DNA of 64,000 nt from NCBI GenBank assembly GCA_029255685.2, contig CM055312.2:27126203-27190202 (forward strand), given 5' to 3'. Shown here one piece after another: positions 44,612 to 54,964 of this stretch. The notes under the pieces were generated by a model. The model saw only the letters and a list, made by a program, of their open reading frames with translations, was not told where the DNA came from and did no database searches. Both the position numbers and the translations under genes were made by a program. The DNA comes from Silene conica. Taxonomy: Eukaryota > Streptophyta > Magnoliopsida > Caryophyllales > Caryophyllaceae. How positions within the stretch are numbered: the stretch's first letter is position 1; each line of letters opens with the position of its first letter.

Positions 44612-44940
44612 TGCAGGTAGCAGCAGCCAGCAGCATGCAACAATAACAACCAGCCAAAGCAACAACAGCTAATAACATCAGCAACAATAACAGCCAACAC
44701 CAAGAGCCTACAACAATCAACAGTAACAGCAACAACAGTCAGTAGTAGCAGTCAGCAGCAGCAGCATCCAACATCAACAGCAGCTAGTAGCATCAGCAAT
44801 AGTCAGTAGCAGTAGCAGCCAGCAATCAGTGTCAATAGCCAGCAGCAACCAGCAGCAAAAACAACAACAAGCAGCAGAACCAGCAACAAACAACAGTAGT
44901 AGCAGCAACACACGGCAGCAGCAGTAGCAACCAGCGTAGT
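44612..44940 (+). repeat. CAR/CAA trinucleotide-rich tract in CACTA 1
   Basis: About 330 bp of CAGCAG, CAACAA and AGCAGC mixed with TAGTAG. It is low complexity and would encode Gln/Ser/Asn-rich peptide if translated, but stops occur in every frame. Confidence 0.85.
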
Positions 44941-45796
44941 AGCGTTACGTTATTTATCTCGACATGAAGGAAGAATAGAGGGATAAGGTATTTTATGTTG
45001 TATGAATTATTGTACGTATGACGAACGACCTTTGTTTGGTTCGTTTTTGTATTGATGAAACAATGTATTACGAACGACCTTTGTTGTCGTAATGTGTAAT
45101 GAATGGCCTCCGTTTTGGTGCAATCCCACTCTTGAGCATTATTAGCATTAGCAAAAGCACGCAATTCCAATTGTCGTAATGTGTAATGACAGGTGATTTT
45201 GTAAAAATATGATGTATATAACAGTAATAGACATGGGATTTAAACGAAAGTCTGATGTAAAACTCAACAATAGACATAGGATTATTTTTAAGAAAAATCT
45301 GATGTAAATAACAACAATGGACATAGGATTTTTACATATTAGACATGAGATTTTCTGAAAGTCCGTTGTCCATTATTTGCAATAGACATAGGATTTTCGA
45401 AAAATCCGATGTCCATTATAGTAATGCACATCGGTTGCACAACCTATGTCTATTACAAACTAATGGACATGATTGAACTCTACATCGGAGCAGCATCCTA
45501 TGTCTATTAGTCAAAACCTCCTATGTAGTAAGCAACTTTTGTAGTAGTGTTTATTTGTGTTTAATTGGTTAAGTCGACGTAGCTAATTATTCGTACGGTA
45601 AACCCCGACCTAAGATCGAAAGCCTGGTGAGGGTTAGACCTGTCATAAACATTAGAGTGCCCTAATAAGTTGCGAGAGCCCGTTAGAAACATTCTAGGGC
45701 GAATAACGATCCGGGAGGACCTTTTCACTACCCCTTAGATTTCCACTTGCGACAGATCATTGACCTAGACTTGACCGTTACATTGTCATTGGTGAA

Positions 45797-47408
45797 TGAT
45801 ACCCGTCGTTGTGGGTGTCAAAGATAAAATTTATAAACCAAACTAAAACTATAGATAGTGATAGTAAGGGTCGAACCACAGAGAGACAAGGTTAATTCTG
45901 TTTGCTAATTTTTAATCTATAAAATAATAATAAAAAGAGGGGGTTTGATTGATTGTTGTTGAGTCTAAAATAAATATAAAATAAAACAAGTAAATAAAGA
46001 TGAGAATAAACTATGATAAAAGAGATGCTAGGATGTTTGGGTAATAAATAGTTGAGATAATATAAATCCTAAGTCAACATGTATTGCAGTCGCGTAAGGG
46101 GTGTAACATATCCTTTAGGTCTATGCTACCTAATAGCTCCTTTCGGCCTATGCTATTAGTTCCTAGGTCTCACAATTATTGGGTGTCAACAATAAGGGTG
46201 ATTCTTAAATTCTAGGTCACATACCTTTCAGTCTTGAGTAACCTAGCCGTCTTAAGGTGTAAACCAATGCCCTTCCCATATCTGTCAATCTTGGGTAGGT
46301 CATTACTAACATCCTACAAGCCTCCTTTTGGTCTCATTGTAGGTTATTATAGTCTGCAAATAAAAACGAAACGGAATTCGAACACGAGTCGGTCGGCCGA
46401 CCTATAATGGTGGTCGGTCGACCTCCTGCCTGCGACATGTTGATTCGGGAACTATACTACCTTCGCATATTTACTCCCTACATCCTAACATATGAAATTA
46501 GTTACTCATAACTATTGGAACAATAATAAAAATAGGAATAAACATGGAAGTTATAAAGAACATCAATCTAAACATGCAATAATAATAAAGGCTTGGGATT
46601 CTAAATTAAACCGGATACTAATGATTCTAAAATAAGAACAATATTAAAACTGAAATTAAGAAAGGAATTACCGGAAACAATGGATTAAGGAAGGAAAGGA
46701 ACCAACTTTATTGAATGCTTGAATGATTGATGATGAACAATGTATAAAACTAAAGAAAAGTGTTTGATGATTATGGAAAGATTAAAACTAAAACTAGATG
46801 TGAGATTTGATAGGTAAAGCTGAATTGCATAACCCTAATCACGAAATTTAGCTTAAATAGACGGAAATAAAGAGTTTCCTAATGACCTAAACACTTTAAT
46901 GGGCTTCGCGGAAACTTCTGGGTCAGCGCTGAGGTCGGTCGACCCAATTAGTAGGTCGGTCGACCCAATTGTCGGGACTGCAGCGCGCGTCGATCTTAAA
47001 ACAGCTGCCATTTCTTCGTTACTTATCGTAATCAAGCGATTCTTGCGGCGTTGGAAAGCTAAGAGGATAAGCTTTCACCTCCAACTGGAATCACTCCATT
47101 ATCAGCTCTAGAACTAGAGATAAAGCCATTTGAAACAGGCTGCAACATCGTGGATCGATTCTTTGTTTATTAAAGCTATCTTCAGGCCTTGAAATATGCG
47201 CTAGGCTTCGTTCCTTCTTGTCCTTAGTCATGAAAAGTCACGAGGGCATAAATTTGATATAAAATCGTCCCTTTTCCGCATAAATCTGCAAAAAGCATAA
47301 AAATGCGAAAGTAGACAATTGTTGGGAAATAAATGCTAAAACATAGTAAATGAGCGACAAAATGCGTGTAAAAATAGATGTAAAACATCATAAAATAGGC
47401 ACGCATCA
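45797..47408 (-). mobile_element. Solo LTR (minus) inside LTR H
   Basis: On the minus strand it starts TGATGCGTGCC at 47408 and ends ACGACGGGTATCA at 45797 (1612 bp), flanked by GTGAA (45792-45796 and 47409-47413). It is a Tat-type LTR with a TCTCTGTGGTTCGACCC phrase. CG-rich dyads GGTCGGCCGACC (near 46390) and GGTCGGTCGACC (near 46933 and 46958) lie within it. No internal region is seen. Confidence 0.82.
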
Positions 47409-47838
47409 GTGAACCGACTATCCTGGTTCTTTTTCCTTCATATTTTCTTTAGACTCTTTGCTTAACTCTTTCCCTTTTCTCTTACTTTCACTACTACTAG
47501 TTAGACCAAACAAACAAACACACTACTACAAAAAACCTCTAAAGAATCACTTATAAGAGACCGGTTAGATCTTAAACCGGTTTCTAAACATAAGAAACCT
47601 GTTTTGTATCCCTAACAGTTTCTTAAAATATACCTAAGAAATCGGCTAGTCTAGAACAGGTTTCTCTGTTTAGTTCATTTTAACAAAACGCATTAAACCC
47701 TCTTAACTGTTGGTTTATTTTTCTTTTCATGTACAGAGATAACTTTATCGGCAGAAGTCCATGGAAACAAACATTCAACCAAGGATCCAACCATCATGTT
47801 GACTCACTACACCATCACTCTCGGAGACTCCTGTACAT

Positions 47839-48000
47839 TGGAGCTTTGCCGACCACAAAAGATTTGCCTTTGTTAATGCTGTCGCTGCTCTGCTTAAGCG
47901 CGCCCAGATCGCACATGCCCAAACCCTGGTCCAACGGTCCTCGACGGACCTCTTCTACAACACTGAGTTTTCCTCCATGTATGGTATCCTTGAATATTAG
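47839..48000 (+). pseudogene. Unrecognised exon-like fragment in CACTA 2
   Basis: The frame reads WSFADHKRFAFVNAVAALLK and continues to YGILEY before TAG. Its composition looks coding (Ala/Leu helix), unlike the flanks. I do not recognise the family. It is likely a captured piece of a host gene. Confidence 0.35.
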
Positions 48001-49342
48001 GTATTATTTTTTCTTACTCTCCTTCTTTCCCTTTTAGGGTTTTTTTTGCAATTGGATTATACAGAACTAAAATCCAATGGAGGATATAATTAATTATCCT
48101 TACTATATTATTAGTATCCTCATTCTATAACCAATAATTTTTTGTTTATGATAGCAATTGATCAATTTTGTGTAGTTAGTATATCGGCTAGGTGTGATGA
48201 ATTGTGTCTCGGTTTACGATTCGATTCCTTACTTCCCGTATCTAAATATTTGTTTTTGACTGTCTGGGTTTCGCATCACTTTACAAAGATCAGTTTTGAT
48301 TAAAGTTACAAAGTTTTGCAATGCTTGAGCTACTGGGTACTGTCTTTATTCCGTTTGATTGCTTTCTACTTTGTGTGAAGACTTCAGAGTACATAATTGT
48401 CCTCTTCAGTGTATTAGTGTAAGTGTGATGCTGGATTTCTAGTTGTCGGGTTATCTCTACATATATATATTTGAGTATGGGTGTCAAACTAGAGTGGTTG
48501 GGGGTGGAGAAGAAGGACAGTTTTTATTATAGTAGGCGCAGACATGGAATGTGATTCCATCGTGGCGTAGAGATGGTACCTCATAAAATGGGAATCTAAT
48601 TCTCGGTTTTAAGGCTTAGGTTATAGGAGTATGATTTTGGAAGTCTGACTCTATCAGAAATTATGCGCAAGTTCAAACATTTTTAATCAATTGCTCTTTT
48701 GTTGGTCAGTCCCAAGTCAAGTCAGCTATGGTTGTATGTGACAAATGTAGAATAGTTCCCCCAAGTTTTTTTGCATGCGGGTAAACTAATAGAATTTGCG
48801 ATGTGAGCTTTTTCCAAGTTATGGTTTAATAATTTCTTTGTGACATTTCTCGCCGTCTCTCCATTCTTGTGTTTTAACATCTCTCTATCTCTGATTTTGT
48901 CTTTTGAATTATTGTCTTATGCCATGTTATTTGTTTCATATAAATGATTCATGTTTGCTAACCCAGTTTTTTAGGCCATTTGTTCTTTTTTTAAACAGTT
49001 TCGTTGTAGCTCTCATTCCCGAATGAAAGTAGAAGAGCTAATGAGATTTATGCTTTATCGCTTTCCTCATTTATGCACCTTTGTAATAGCAATGATATTC
49101 AAATTGATGTATACCGTGTTTAACTTCCCTAGGACATTAGGTAGTTTGGTTTAATGTTAATGCCAGTTTGCGTTTGCAAAACTAAATAACAAACTTAACG
49201 TTGTACCATTTAAAGGTTTTGTTCTGTGACAGGGGTATTTGTACTCATCGTTCTTTCCCCCTATTGTTCAAAGTAACTCATAGAGACTGGATGTTTGTTG
49301 TATTAAGTTTAACTGTGAAAGTGAGGCTCGCTTTTATATCAG

Positions 49343-49405
49343 GTTGCTGGAGGAGATGGTACAGCTGGCTGGGTTCTTGGATGTTTAGGAGACAAGCTGA
49401 GAGAG
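49343..49405 (+). pseudogene. Captured diacylglycerol kinase exon
   Basis: After an ATCAG acceptor the frame reads VAGGDGTAGWVLGCLGD, the glycine-rich nucleotide-binding motif (GGDGT) of the DGK catalytic domain in its plant form. The exon ends near a GTAG at 49406. Neighbouring DGK segments are not visible, so only one exon was captured. Confidence 0.75.
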
Positions 49406-49839
49406 GGTAGATAAAAGTGCTTGCCGGTTTAAGAGAATTTGATCATTCACATAACTTAACATATTTCGGCATATTGATTTTCTTCTCTTTTGTGGAACAT
49501 GGCAGTTGGCGTGTGTCAATAACAATGCCAGCATGAGAATTTCATTAAAGCTATTAGGAGACTGCACTCTTGATCAGGTTCTTCATGTTAGTGACCTTGC
49601 ACTCCCTTTTGTATACTATTCATTACTTCAGTTTTCTCTTAACCTCCAAAACCGAGATAACTTAGTTGTGAATTGGTGCCATGACTGATGTTAAAAACCA
49701 TGACTCTATGTCCTTTAATGTCCTTAAAAGTGATAACATCACATGCGCTGCAGCTTTGATCCGTCTTTATAGAATTTTATAGGCTTTGGTCATCTTAAGA
49801 TAGATCTAACAATTAATAGTCTTTTTCTACGCTGAACTA

Positions 49840-50085
49840 CTGTTGCTGCATTCTGCACTATCGTCTGTTTAGGTGTTTTGCTGTTGTGTGTTGTCGTTAT
49901 TATTGTGTGTTATTGATATTGTGCATTGTTACCGTGTCATTGTTGCTGCGCTGCTGGCGCTACCCGTTGTTATCGCTGCTGGCTACTGCTCTGCACTCTG
50001 CTGGCTACTGCTCTGCACATTGTTGGATGTCGCTGCTGCCACTGCTTGTAGCCGCTGCTGCTGTGCGACAGTGCTCAGTATGTCT
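49840..50085 (+). repeat. GCT/TTG-rich tract in CACTA 2
   Basis: Low-complexity TGCTGC/TTGTTG-rich sequence, the complement of the kind of tract found in CACTA 1. Cys/Leu-rich ORFs over it are artefacts. Confidence 0.8.
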
Positions 50086-50504
50086 AATATTAAGTATGTA
50101 GGCTTTTAGTTATCCCTTGTCCCTTTTGTTCTTACACCGTTTGTTTTATCTTCAGCCAAATTAAAGATGACGATGAAGAGGACATCAATGATATTAACAA
50201 GATGGGTGCTCGTCAAGCCTGAATGGATTATATTAGTTGTCGAATTTGTTAAACTTATTAGTTTATTAGCAGGTACCTAGTGTAGCTGTATTTATAATTG
50301 GTGGAAACAATTATTGTTTTGGTTAGAAGACTTCGATATATGTTGAATTTGGAACAGCTCAGCTTATTTTGATATTGAATAAAAAGAATGATTATGAGGT
50401 GCAACTGTATATATATGTATGTATTTCGTATGTATTTCCATAAATGTAATAGGTACGTAGTAGCAGGTGCTGAATGTTTCCGTATTTTTTTTTTTTTAAA
50501 AAGA

Positions 50505-50660
50505 AGCAAAGACACCGGTTGTAGATGAGCGTGGTCTCTTTGTTATATACCAAAGACACCTGTCGTGGATGACCGTGGTCTCATAGTTATATACCAAAGA
50601 CACCAGTTGTAGATGAGAGTGGTCTCATAGTTATACACCAAAGACACCAGACATAATTGA
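50505..50660 (+). repeat. Tandem subterminal repeats of CACTA 2
   Basis: Three units of about 49 bp: AAAGACACC(A/G)GTTGTAGATGA-type, then GTGGTCTC, then ATATACC. Variants continue to the right end. Confidence 0.85.
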
Positions 50661-50858
50661 TAACAGGTACAAGTCAAAGAAACCAGTTATCAATACAAAC
50701 AAGTTTCTTTAATTGTTAGATAAGACACCAGTTCCTCCAACTGGTTTCTTAACCAAAGACACCTATGACCTAGACACCTGTTATAAACCGGTGTCTAAGG
50801 CCTTTTACAACAGGTTTCTTTGCCATATTTTGTAGTAGTGACAAAACCCCCAACTCTG

Positions 50859-51116
50859 GTTACCTTGACGGACTTTAGTTTAGCATTTAGAATTCATATT
50901 TGTCTCCCTGTGGATACGATCCCGACTTTCTTGCTACATTAGTTAGGCCAGTTGGTTATCTTTGATAGGGTTGTGACAGCCGTGTCAGTTACCTTGACGG
51001 ACTTTAGTTTAGCATTTAGAATTTATATTTGTCTCCCTGTGGATACGATCCCGACTTCCTTGCTACATTAGTTAGGCCAGTTGGTTATCTTTGATAGGGT
51101 TGCGACAGCCGTGTCA
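50859..51116 (+). repeat. 129-bp tandem duplication at the end of LTR H
   Basis: GTTACCTTGACGG...GCCGTGTCA occurs twice head to tail (50859-50987 and 50988-51116) with a few substitutions. Confidence 0.93.
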
Positions 51117-51248
51117 AGGTTGCCTTCTCATCCAGAACCGAACCAGAGGCTCCTAACACACATACACCAAGTTCATTTTATTAGACTCTCTACATTCATT
51201 AGATTCGTCATTGGTTTTAGGTTCCAAAATTGTCGCTCTGATACCACT
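51117..51248 (-). mobile_element. Leader of a minus-strand gypsy element with PBS
   Basis: Minus-strand TGGTATCAGAGC (51235-51246) follows an LTR end at 51249 by two bases, so this is the 5' internal leader of a gypsy element related to B and G. It is cut at 51117 by LTR H. Confidence 0.7.
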
Positions 51249-52258
51249 TGTAACACCCCCGATTTCCAAGGAGCCTTATCTAGACCTTCCTCAGTCGGCA
51301 GGGGTGTTACCATCTCGGTTTCCCGAGGAGTATATATCAAATAGACCATCCAAGAACAACTTAATGATTATTATATGTGTACGAGTTTGACATAAATAAA
51401 ATACAAAGGTGGAATTCTATACACACGACTAACGACAATACGATAGATCTCTTCGTCAGCTCGCCCCCCACATAATACATAAGCACTCAACAACACTGCA
51501 GTCAATATCCACATCTGAAACCACCGCACTGCTCACCATTTACATACACTGTAACAACCCGACCCACCACGGTCGTAACACACCCCCAATAAGATGGGAG
51601 GTAAGCCTTTGGGCCCATTATTTGTCCTCACTTAAGCCCAAAAGCATAAGGCCTTGTTACTAAGTGGTGGGTGGGAGCTATTATAAACATATCACAAGCC
51701 TCTCAATCTACCGATGTGGGACAAATCTCCACACAAACTCATATCATACTCTTGGGGTGTTACAAACTCCCCCCACTTAAAGAACACAACGTCCTCGTTG
51801 TGCCTCAAACCTGACCATAGCCAAGCCCAGAATCCTCCCCGCTAGGTGTCTGACCCGGGTACTCCCGACCACAGGCTCACCACACGGTCGCAGGGTCGCT
51901 CTGATACCATTTGTAACAACCCGATCCACCACGGTCGTAACACACCCCCAATAAGATGGGAGGTAAGCCTTTGGGCTCATTATTTGTCCTCACTTAAGCC
52001 CAAAAGCATAAGGCCTTGTTACTAAGTGGTGGGTGGGAGCTATTATAAACATATCACAAGCCTCTCAATCTACCGATGTGGGACAAATCTGCACACAAAC
52101 TCATATCATACTCTTGGGGTGTTACAAACTCCCCCCACTTAAAGAACACAACGTCCTCGTTGTGCCTCAAACCTGACCATAGCCAAGCCCAGAATCCTCC
52201 CCGCTAGGTGTGTGACCCGGGTACTCCCGACCACAGGATAAAATACGGAGTATTACAA
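51249..52258 (-). mobile_element. Gypsy LTR remnant (minus) carrying a TRIM insertion
   Basis: It ends GGGGGTGTTACA (minus) at 51249 and has a possible start TGTAATACTCCG at 52258. Only about 320 bp are its own sequence (51249-51549 and 52239-52258), so most of the LTR has been lost. The CTCGG-GAAA-CCGAG hairpin (minus reading) is at 51314-51327. Confidence 0.6.
51550..52238 (-). mobile_element. Tandem TRIM: LTR-internal-LTR-partial internal
   Basis: Two 215-bp LTRs (51550-51764 and 51912-52126) are almost identical. The 147-bp internal piece between them carries a PBS (minus, 51898-51909), PPT (51765-51780) and hairpin (51785-51802). A second internal copy, cut at 52238, follows the right-hand LTR with its own PPT and hairpin (52147-52164). 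The middle LTR therefore has a PBS on one side and a PPT on the other, as in a tandem TRIM array. No coding capacity. Confidence 0.85.
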
Positions 52259-52609
52259 TCAGACTGTTGCATCTGGAGATTTTTAAGACAAGAAAAATTA
52301 TTTCGAGAAATTTGCAAAATAGTCGTCTTAGTTTTCTGGAAACATAACTGTCAAAATCTGATTTATGAAAATCGTCTTCTCTTTTGGCTCGCACGAATTA
52401 AGACGTAAAACACGTTTTAACCGTGGTGAACCGTACTTGCATAATAATAAAATCTTTTGAAATGTTCACATTTGAAATGCAAATAGTACTTAAGGATTTT
52501 GTAAGGAGACATTTAGAAAAAGAAATCAGATTTGCTTTTGAGGAGCCAATGAAAACTAAACAACACTTTCTGCTTGTCAAGTGGTTTAGCTATTATCCAA
52601 TGGATAAAA

Positions 52610-52662
52610 GGAAAAGTTGTGTAATACCCAAGTTTTGGGTAAACCTATTACACAACTTTTCC
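52610..52662 (+). promoter_or_regulatory. Long perfect hairpin abutting a TATA box
   Basis: Left arm 52610-52626 (begins GGAAAAGTTGTG) and right arm 52646-52662 (ends CACAACTTTTCC) are exact 17-bp inverted repeats. Inside is a second stem, CCCAA/TTGGG, with loop GTT. It ends one base before the TATA-like CTATAAAAGG. Confidence 0.9.
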
Positions 52663-52663
52663 A

Positions 52664-52673
52664 CTATAAAAGG
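52664..52673 (+). promoter_or_regulatory. TATA box of the Copia LTR
   Basis: CTATAAAAGG, strong consensus, directly after the hairpin. Confidence 0.6.
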
Positions 52674-52965
52674 AACTATTTGTTCTCATTAAATGCTAAG
52701 ATTTTACAAACATTTATTGAAGTATTCTGCAAAAACTCCTAAGCTTTCAAAGATCTTTCTTTAAGTTTTTGCAAAATTGTTTTAAGTTTCAAAAACTCTT
52801 CAACGTTTTTCAAAGGGTGTGAATATCTCCATGTATCAGTAAGCTGCACTGTGACATAATGAGTTTGTTCCATGATTTTCGTGTTTAGATCTTAAATGTA
52901 AATCTCCATGTTCTTAAGTGAACCCCTGAGATTCTGATCGTGTAAACCAAAGAGATAGAACTTCA

Positions 52966-53042
52966 TAAAGCGGAGTAACTTTAAGTTTGAGTCAAAGTCT
53001 TAAAGCGGAGTAGCTTTGAGCAAATGCAACCGGAGTAGGTTG
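52966..53042 (+). repeat. Three stem-loops with loop CGGAGTAR
   Basis: TAAAG/CTTTA (52966-52983), CTTAAAG/CTTTGAG (52999-53020) and CAAC/GTTG (53027-53042) each enclose the same 8-base loop, CGGAGTAA or CGGAGTAG. Confidence 0.88.
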
Positions 53043-53391
53043 GCGAGTTATTTTCATTGTAAAGTTTAGTTATTTGAGTAAATTCCTAAACAATCAATAA
53101 AATAACGATTGGACGTTGGTCTCGGAGTAGAGACTGAACCAATTTTTAAACTTTGGTTGTTTGCTTATTTACTTTTATACTATTCGCTATTTCTCACTTA
53201 CTTCAACAATTCCAAGTTTCTATTTAACAATCAGTCATACTGTTGCAGAGAATTAATACTCTGCTCATCTTGTAAACTTACTCGCTATTAAGTCTCTCAA
53301 AGTGATTTAGTCGTTTAAATTTTAAAAGGGTCACACCTAATTCACCCCCTCCCCCTCTTAGGTGTTTATCGTTCTTAACTCTTCACTTACC

Positions 53392-54423
53392 ACGATAACT
53401 ATCATGGTGAAGGATGTTAGGTCTCGGGTCGGGTAGACTCGCATACGGAGGTCTCTTAGCATCCATGGGAGTTTGGAGGGAGAGGGAGAAAAGGTGGAAA
53501 TGTTCTCCCCTTTTGGTTTAGGGTTACGAAGTCTGACGAAATGATAACATAAATTAGGTTTTTATTAAATCCAGACGCGGAAACAAGTCTGTTGGAACCA
53601 ACGCACTCGGCCGAGTAGGACTGACTTGGCCGAGTCGGACATACTCGGCCGAGTTGGCCTTACTCGACCGAGTTGGTCTCATTCGGTCGCGCCTACACTA
53701 AACAGCCCGGCCTCCTTCCAATGGAAGGTCCAACCTCATACTTCCAAGTCGGTGTCAAGCCAGATGGTCTACGGTTTCGGGTCTAGAAATGGGTCTTTAA
53801 ACCCGGGTGTTATAGAGATCGTCTTCCGCTTGAGTTTCGAAATGTGCACATTAATGACTCGGGTTTGGAGGGGCACGTGTGGTGAGACACGTTGCTTCTC
53901 AGTGCGTCCCTGACACTTTGTGTTGTGAGTACAGTTGGGTGTGTCCCGGTACTTGAGGTTGTGTTGAAGTGATACGTACGGCTAGGTGTGTCTCGGTACT
54001 AAGCGGTAAGTTTGATGGTAATTCTTCGTTTTGCGTGACATGGTTATACAGTATTGCATTTCATTGTCATTGCATGTTTATATGTTTAAGAATATTGAAA
54101 CTGATATGTTTGGTGTTGTTGTTTGTCACCCATTTTCGGGGTAGCCTGTGTTGATCCATATGATATTCCGACCATATGAGGAGCAAGTTATGTCAGGTTA
54201 GCTTGGTTAACACGTGGGCGTTGGACGACATCGACGATCATCGAGTCGTAATTTGATAGTTAGAGGTTTAGGTAGATATGAGTTGTATTTCATTTTGTTT
54301 ATCGAGTTGTGTAACATTAAATCATCAATTAAAGTGTTCTTAATTATATCTCCAAATCTACTACCTCGGGAAATCGAAATGGTAACACTTGAGTTATCTC
54401 GTCCGGATAATGGGGGTGTTACA
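53392..54423 (+). mobile_element. Truncated LTR ending GGGGGTGTTACA
   Basis: The right end matches the plus-orientation end of the B/F/G LTR group: CTCGGGAAATCGAAATGG then GGTAACACT and GGGGGTGTTACA at 54423. The start is not identifiable. A CTCGGCCGAG palindrome cluster is at 53605-53685. No PBS follows, so it is a solo or broken LTR. Confidence 0.5.
53605..53685. repeat. CTCGGCCGAG palindrome cluster
   Basis: Four spaced copies of ACTCGGCCGAGT or one-base variants. Confidence 0.88.
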
Positions 54424-54964
54424 AGATAAGTATTCTAAAACCCAACTAGTTGCTTGAAATGTTTTATGTAAAAGCAAAGAGAAATGTGGCATGAGATTAA
54501 TTGATAATAAAATGTGGAATACTACAACTATAGAGAAGCTTGTTTTGGTGGCTTGCATCCAAACAAGATCATTTATAGATTCACTGGGTTGATAACGTAT
54601 ATTTAACAGGTGCATCCTGACTGCCATATTAGCATATGGATTCGCTGTGGTTGGAGTATATTATTGGATATGAAGATGTAGAAATTTGCGTCGTTTGGAG
54701 GGGCAAGTTATGCATCCTAGAAAATTGATTCCAACAAAAGAACAAGACTTAACTCAAGTGGTAGAAGTTCTCTTACTCCAACCATGAAGTTGGGATTCGA
54801 TTCTCACCCACGATTTGGTGCGCTTATTTGAACCCAAAAAAAAAAAATTGATTCAACAAGTTCAGATGGAATGCATAAGACGAGTACATTGCCATTTTCA
54901 AGGGTTAATGAGTAAGGCAGATTTTTGGATGAACCATGCTTGTAATAAGTAGTAGTAGTCATAA
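54424..54964. other. Intergenic, nothing recognised
   Basis: AT-rich sequence with a short A-run (54837-54847) and GTAGTA triplets near the end. No coding or repeat signal strong enough to name. Confidence 0.4.

Larger units (their letters stand above)
42101..45549 (+). mobile_element. CACTA element 1 with captured host exons
   Basis: The ends CACTACTACAAAACACGG and its inverse ...TTTTGTAGTAGTG bound 3449 bp, flanked by TTT (42098-42100 and 45550-45552), the 3-bp target of En/Spm-CACTA elements. Both subterminal regions contain repeated ACATCGG/CCGATGT and CCCATGT-type motifs. No transposase is seen. The interior contains gene-like pieces with splice sites, including kinase and ArfGAP exons, and a long CAR-trinucleotide stretch. 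A CT-rich leader and a short first exon (MSGLHHLVYE at 42644, then GTAAAT) suggest a chimeric transcript. Confidence 0.85.
47521..50840 (+). mobile_element. CACTA element 2 with captured host exons
   Basis: Ends CACTACTACAAAAAACCTC and ...ATTTTGTAGTAGTG bound 3320 bp flanked by ACA (47518-47520 and 50841-50843). Subterminal repeats use ACCGGTT and AAGACACC motifs, with tandem units at about 50505-50660. The interior has exon-like pieces: an unrecognised 53-codon end at 47839-48000, a diacylglycerol-kinase motif (49343-49405) and a short acidic last exon near 50158-50221. No transposase is found. Confidence 0.85.
41261..51116 (+). mobile_element. Tat-type solo LTR H, interrupted by three insertions
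   Basis: The LTR starts TGATGCATGCC at 41261 and ends GACAGCCGTGTCA at 51116. It is broken by a CACTA element (42101-45549), a minus-strand solo LTR (45797-47408) and a second CACTA element (47521-50840). Without these and their target copies it is about 1.46 kb. It holds a GTCGATCGAC palindrome cluster (41527-41637) and the phrase CCCTGTGGATACGATCCCGA. Its last 129 bp are duplicated in tandem (50859-50987 and 50988-51116). Flanks AGGGT and AGGTT agree at four of five bases. Confidence 0.72.
52259..53391 (+). mobile_element. Copia (SIRE/Tork-like) LTR, ends uncertain
   Basis: The TATA region, the ACGTTGGTCTCGGAGTAGAGACTGAACC-like block and the CACACCTAATTCACCCCC end match the plan of LTR J at 59657-61131, although overall similarity is low. 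It contains a long hairpin at 52610-52662, a TATA box at 52664 and three stem-loops at 52966-53042. The exact ends and target duplication were not found, so it may be truncated. Confidence 0.6.

Noticed and set aside
44541..45170. Leu/Cys-rich minus-strand ORFs
   Set aside because: Complement of the CAR trinucleotide tract in CACTA 1; low complexity.
47729..48037. 102-codon ORF in CACTA 2
   Set aside because: The overlapping frame ending at 48000 looks more coding; this frame has no recognisable features.
49873..50109. Cys/Leu-rich ORFs
   Set aside because: Low-complexity TGC/TTG tract in CACTA 2.
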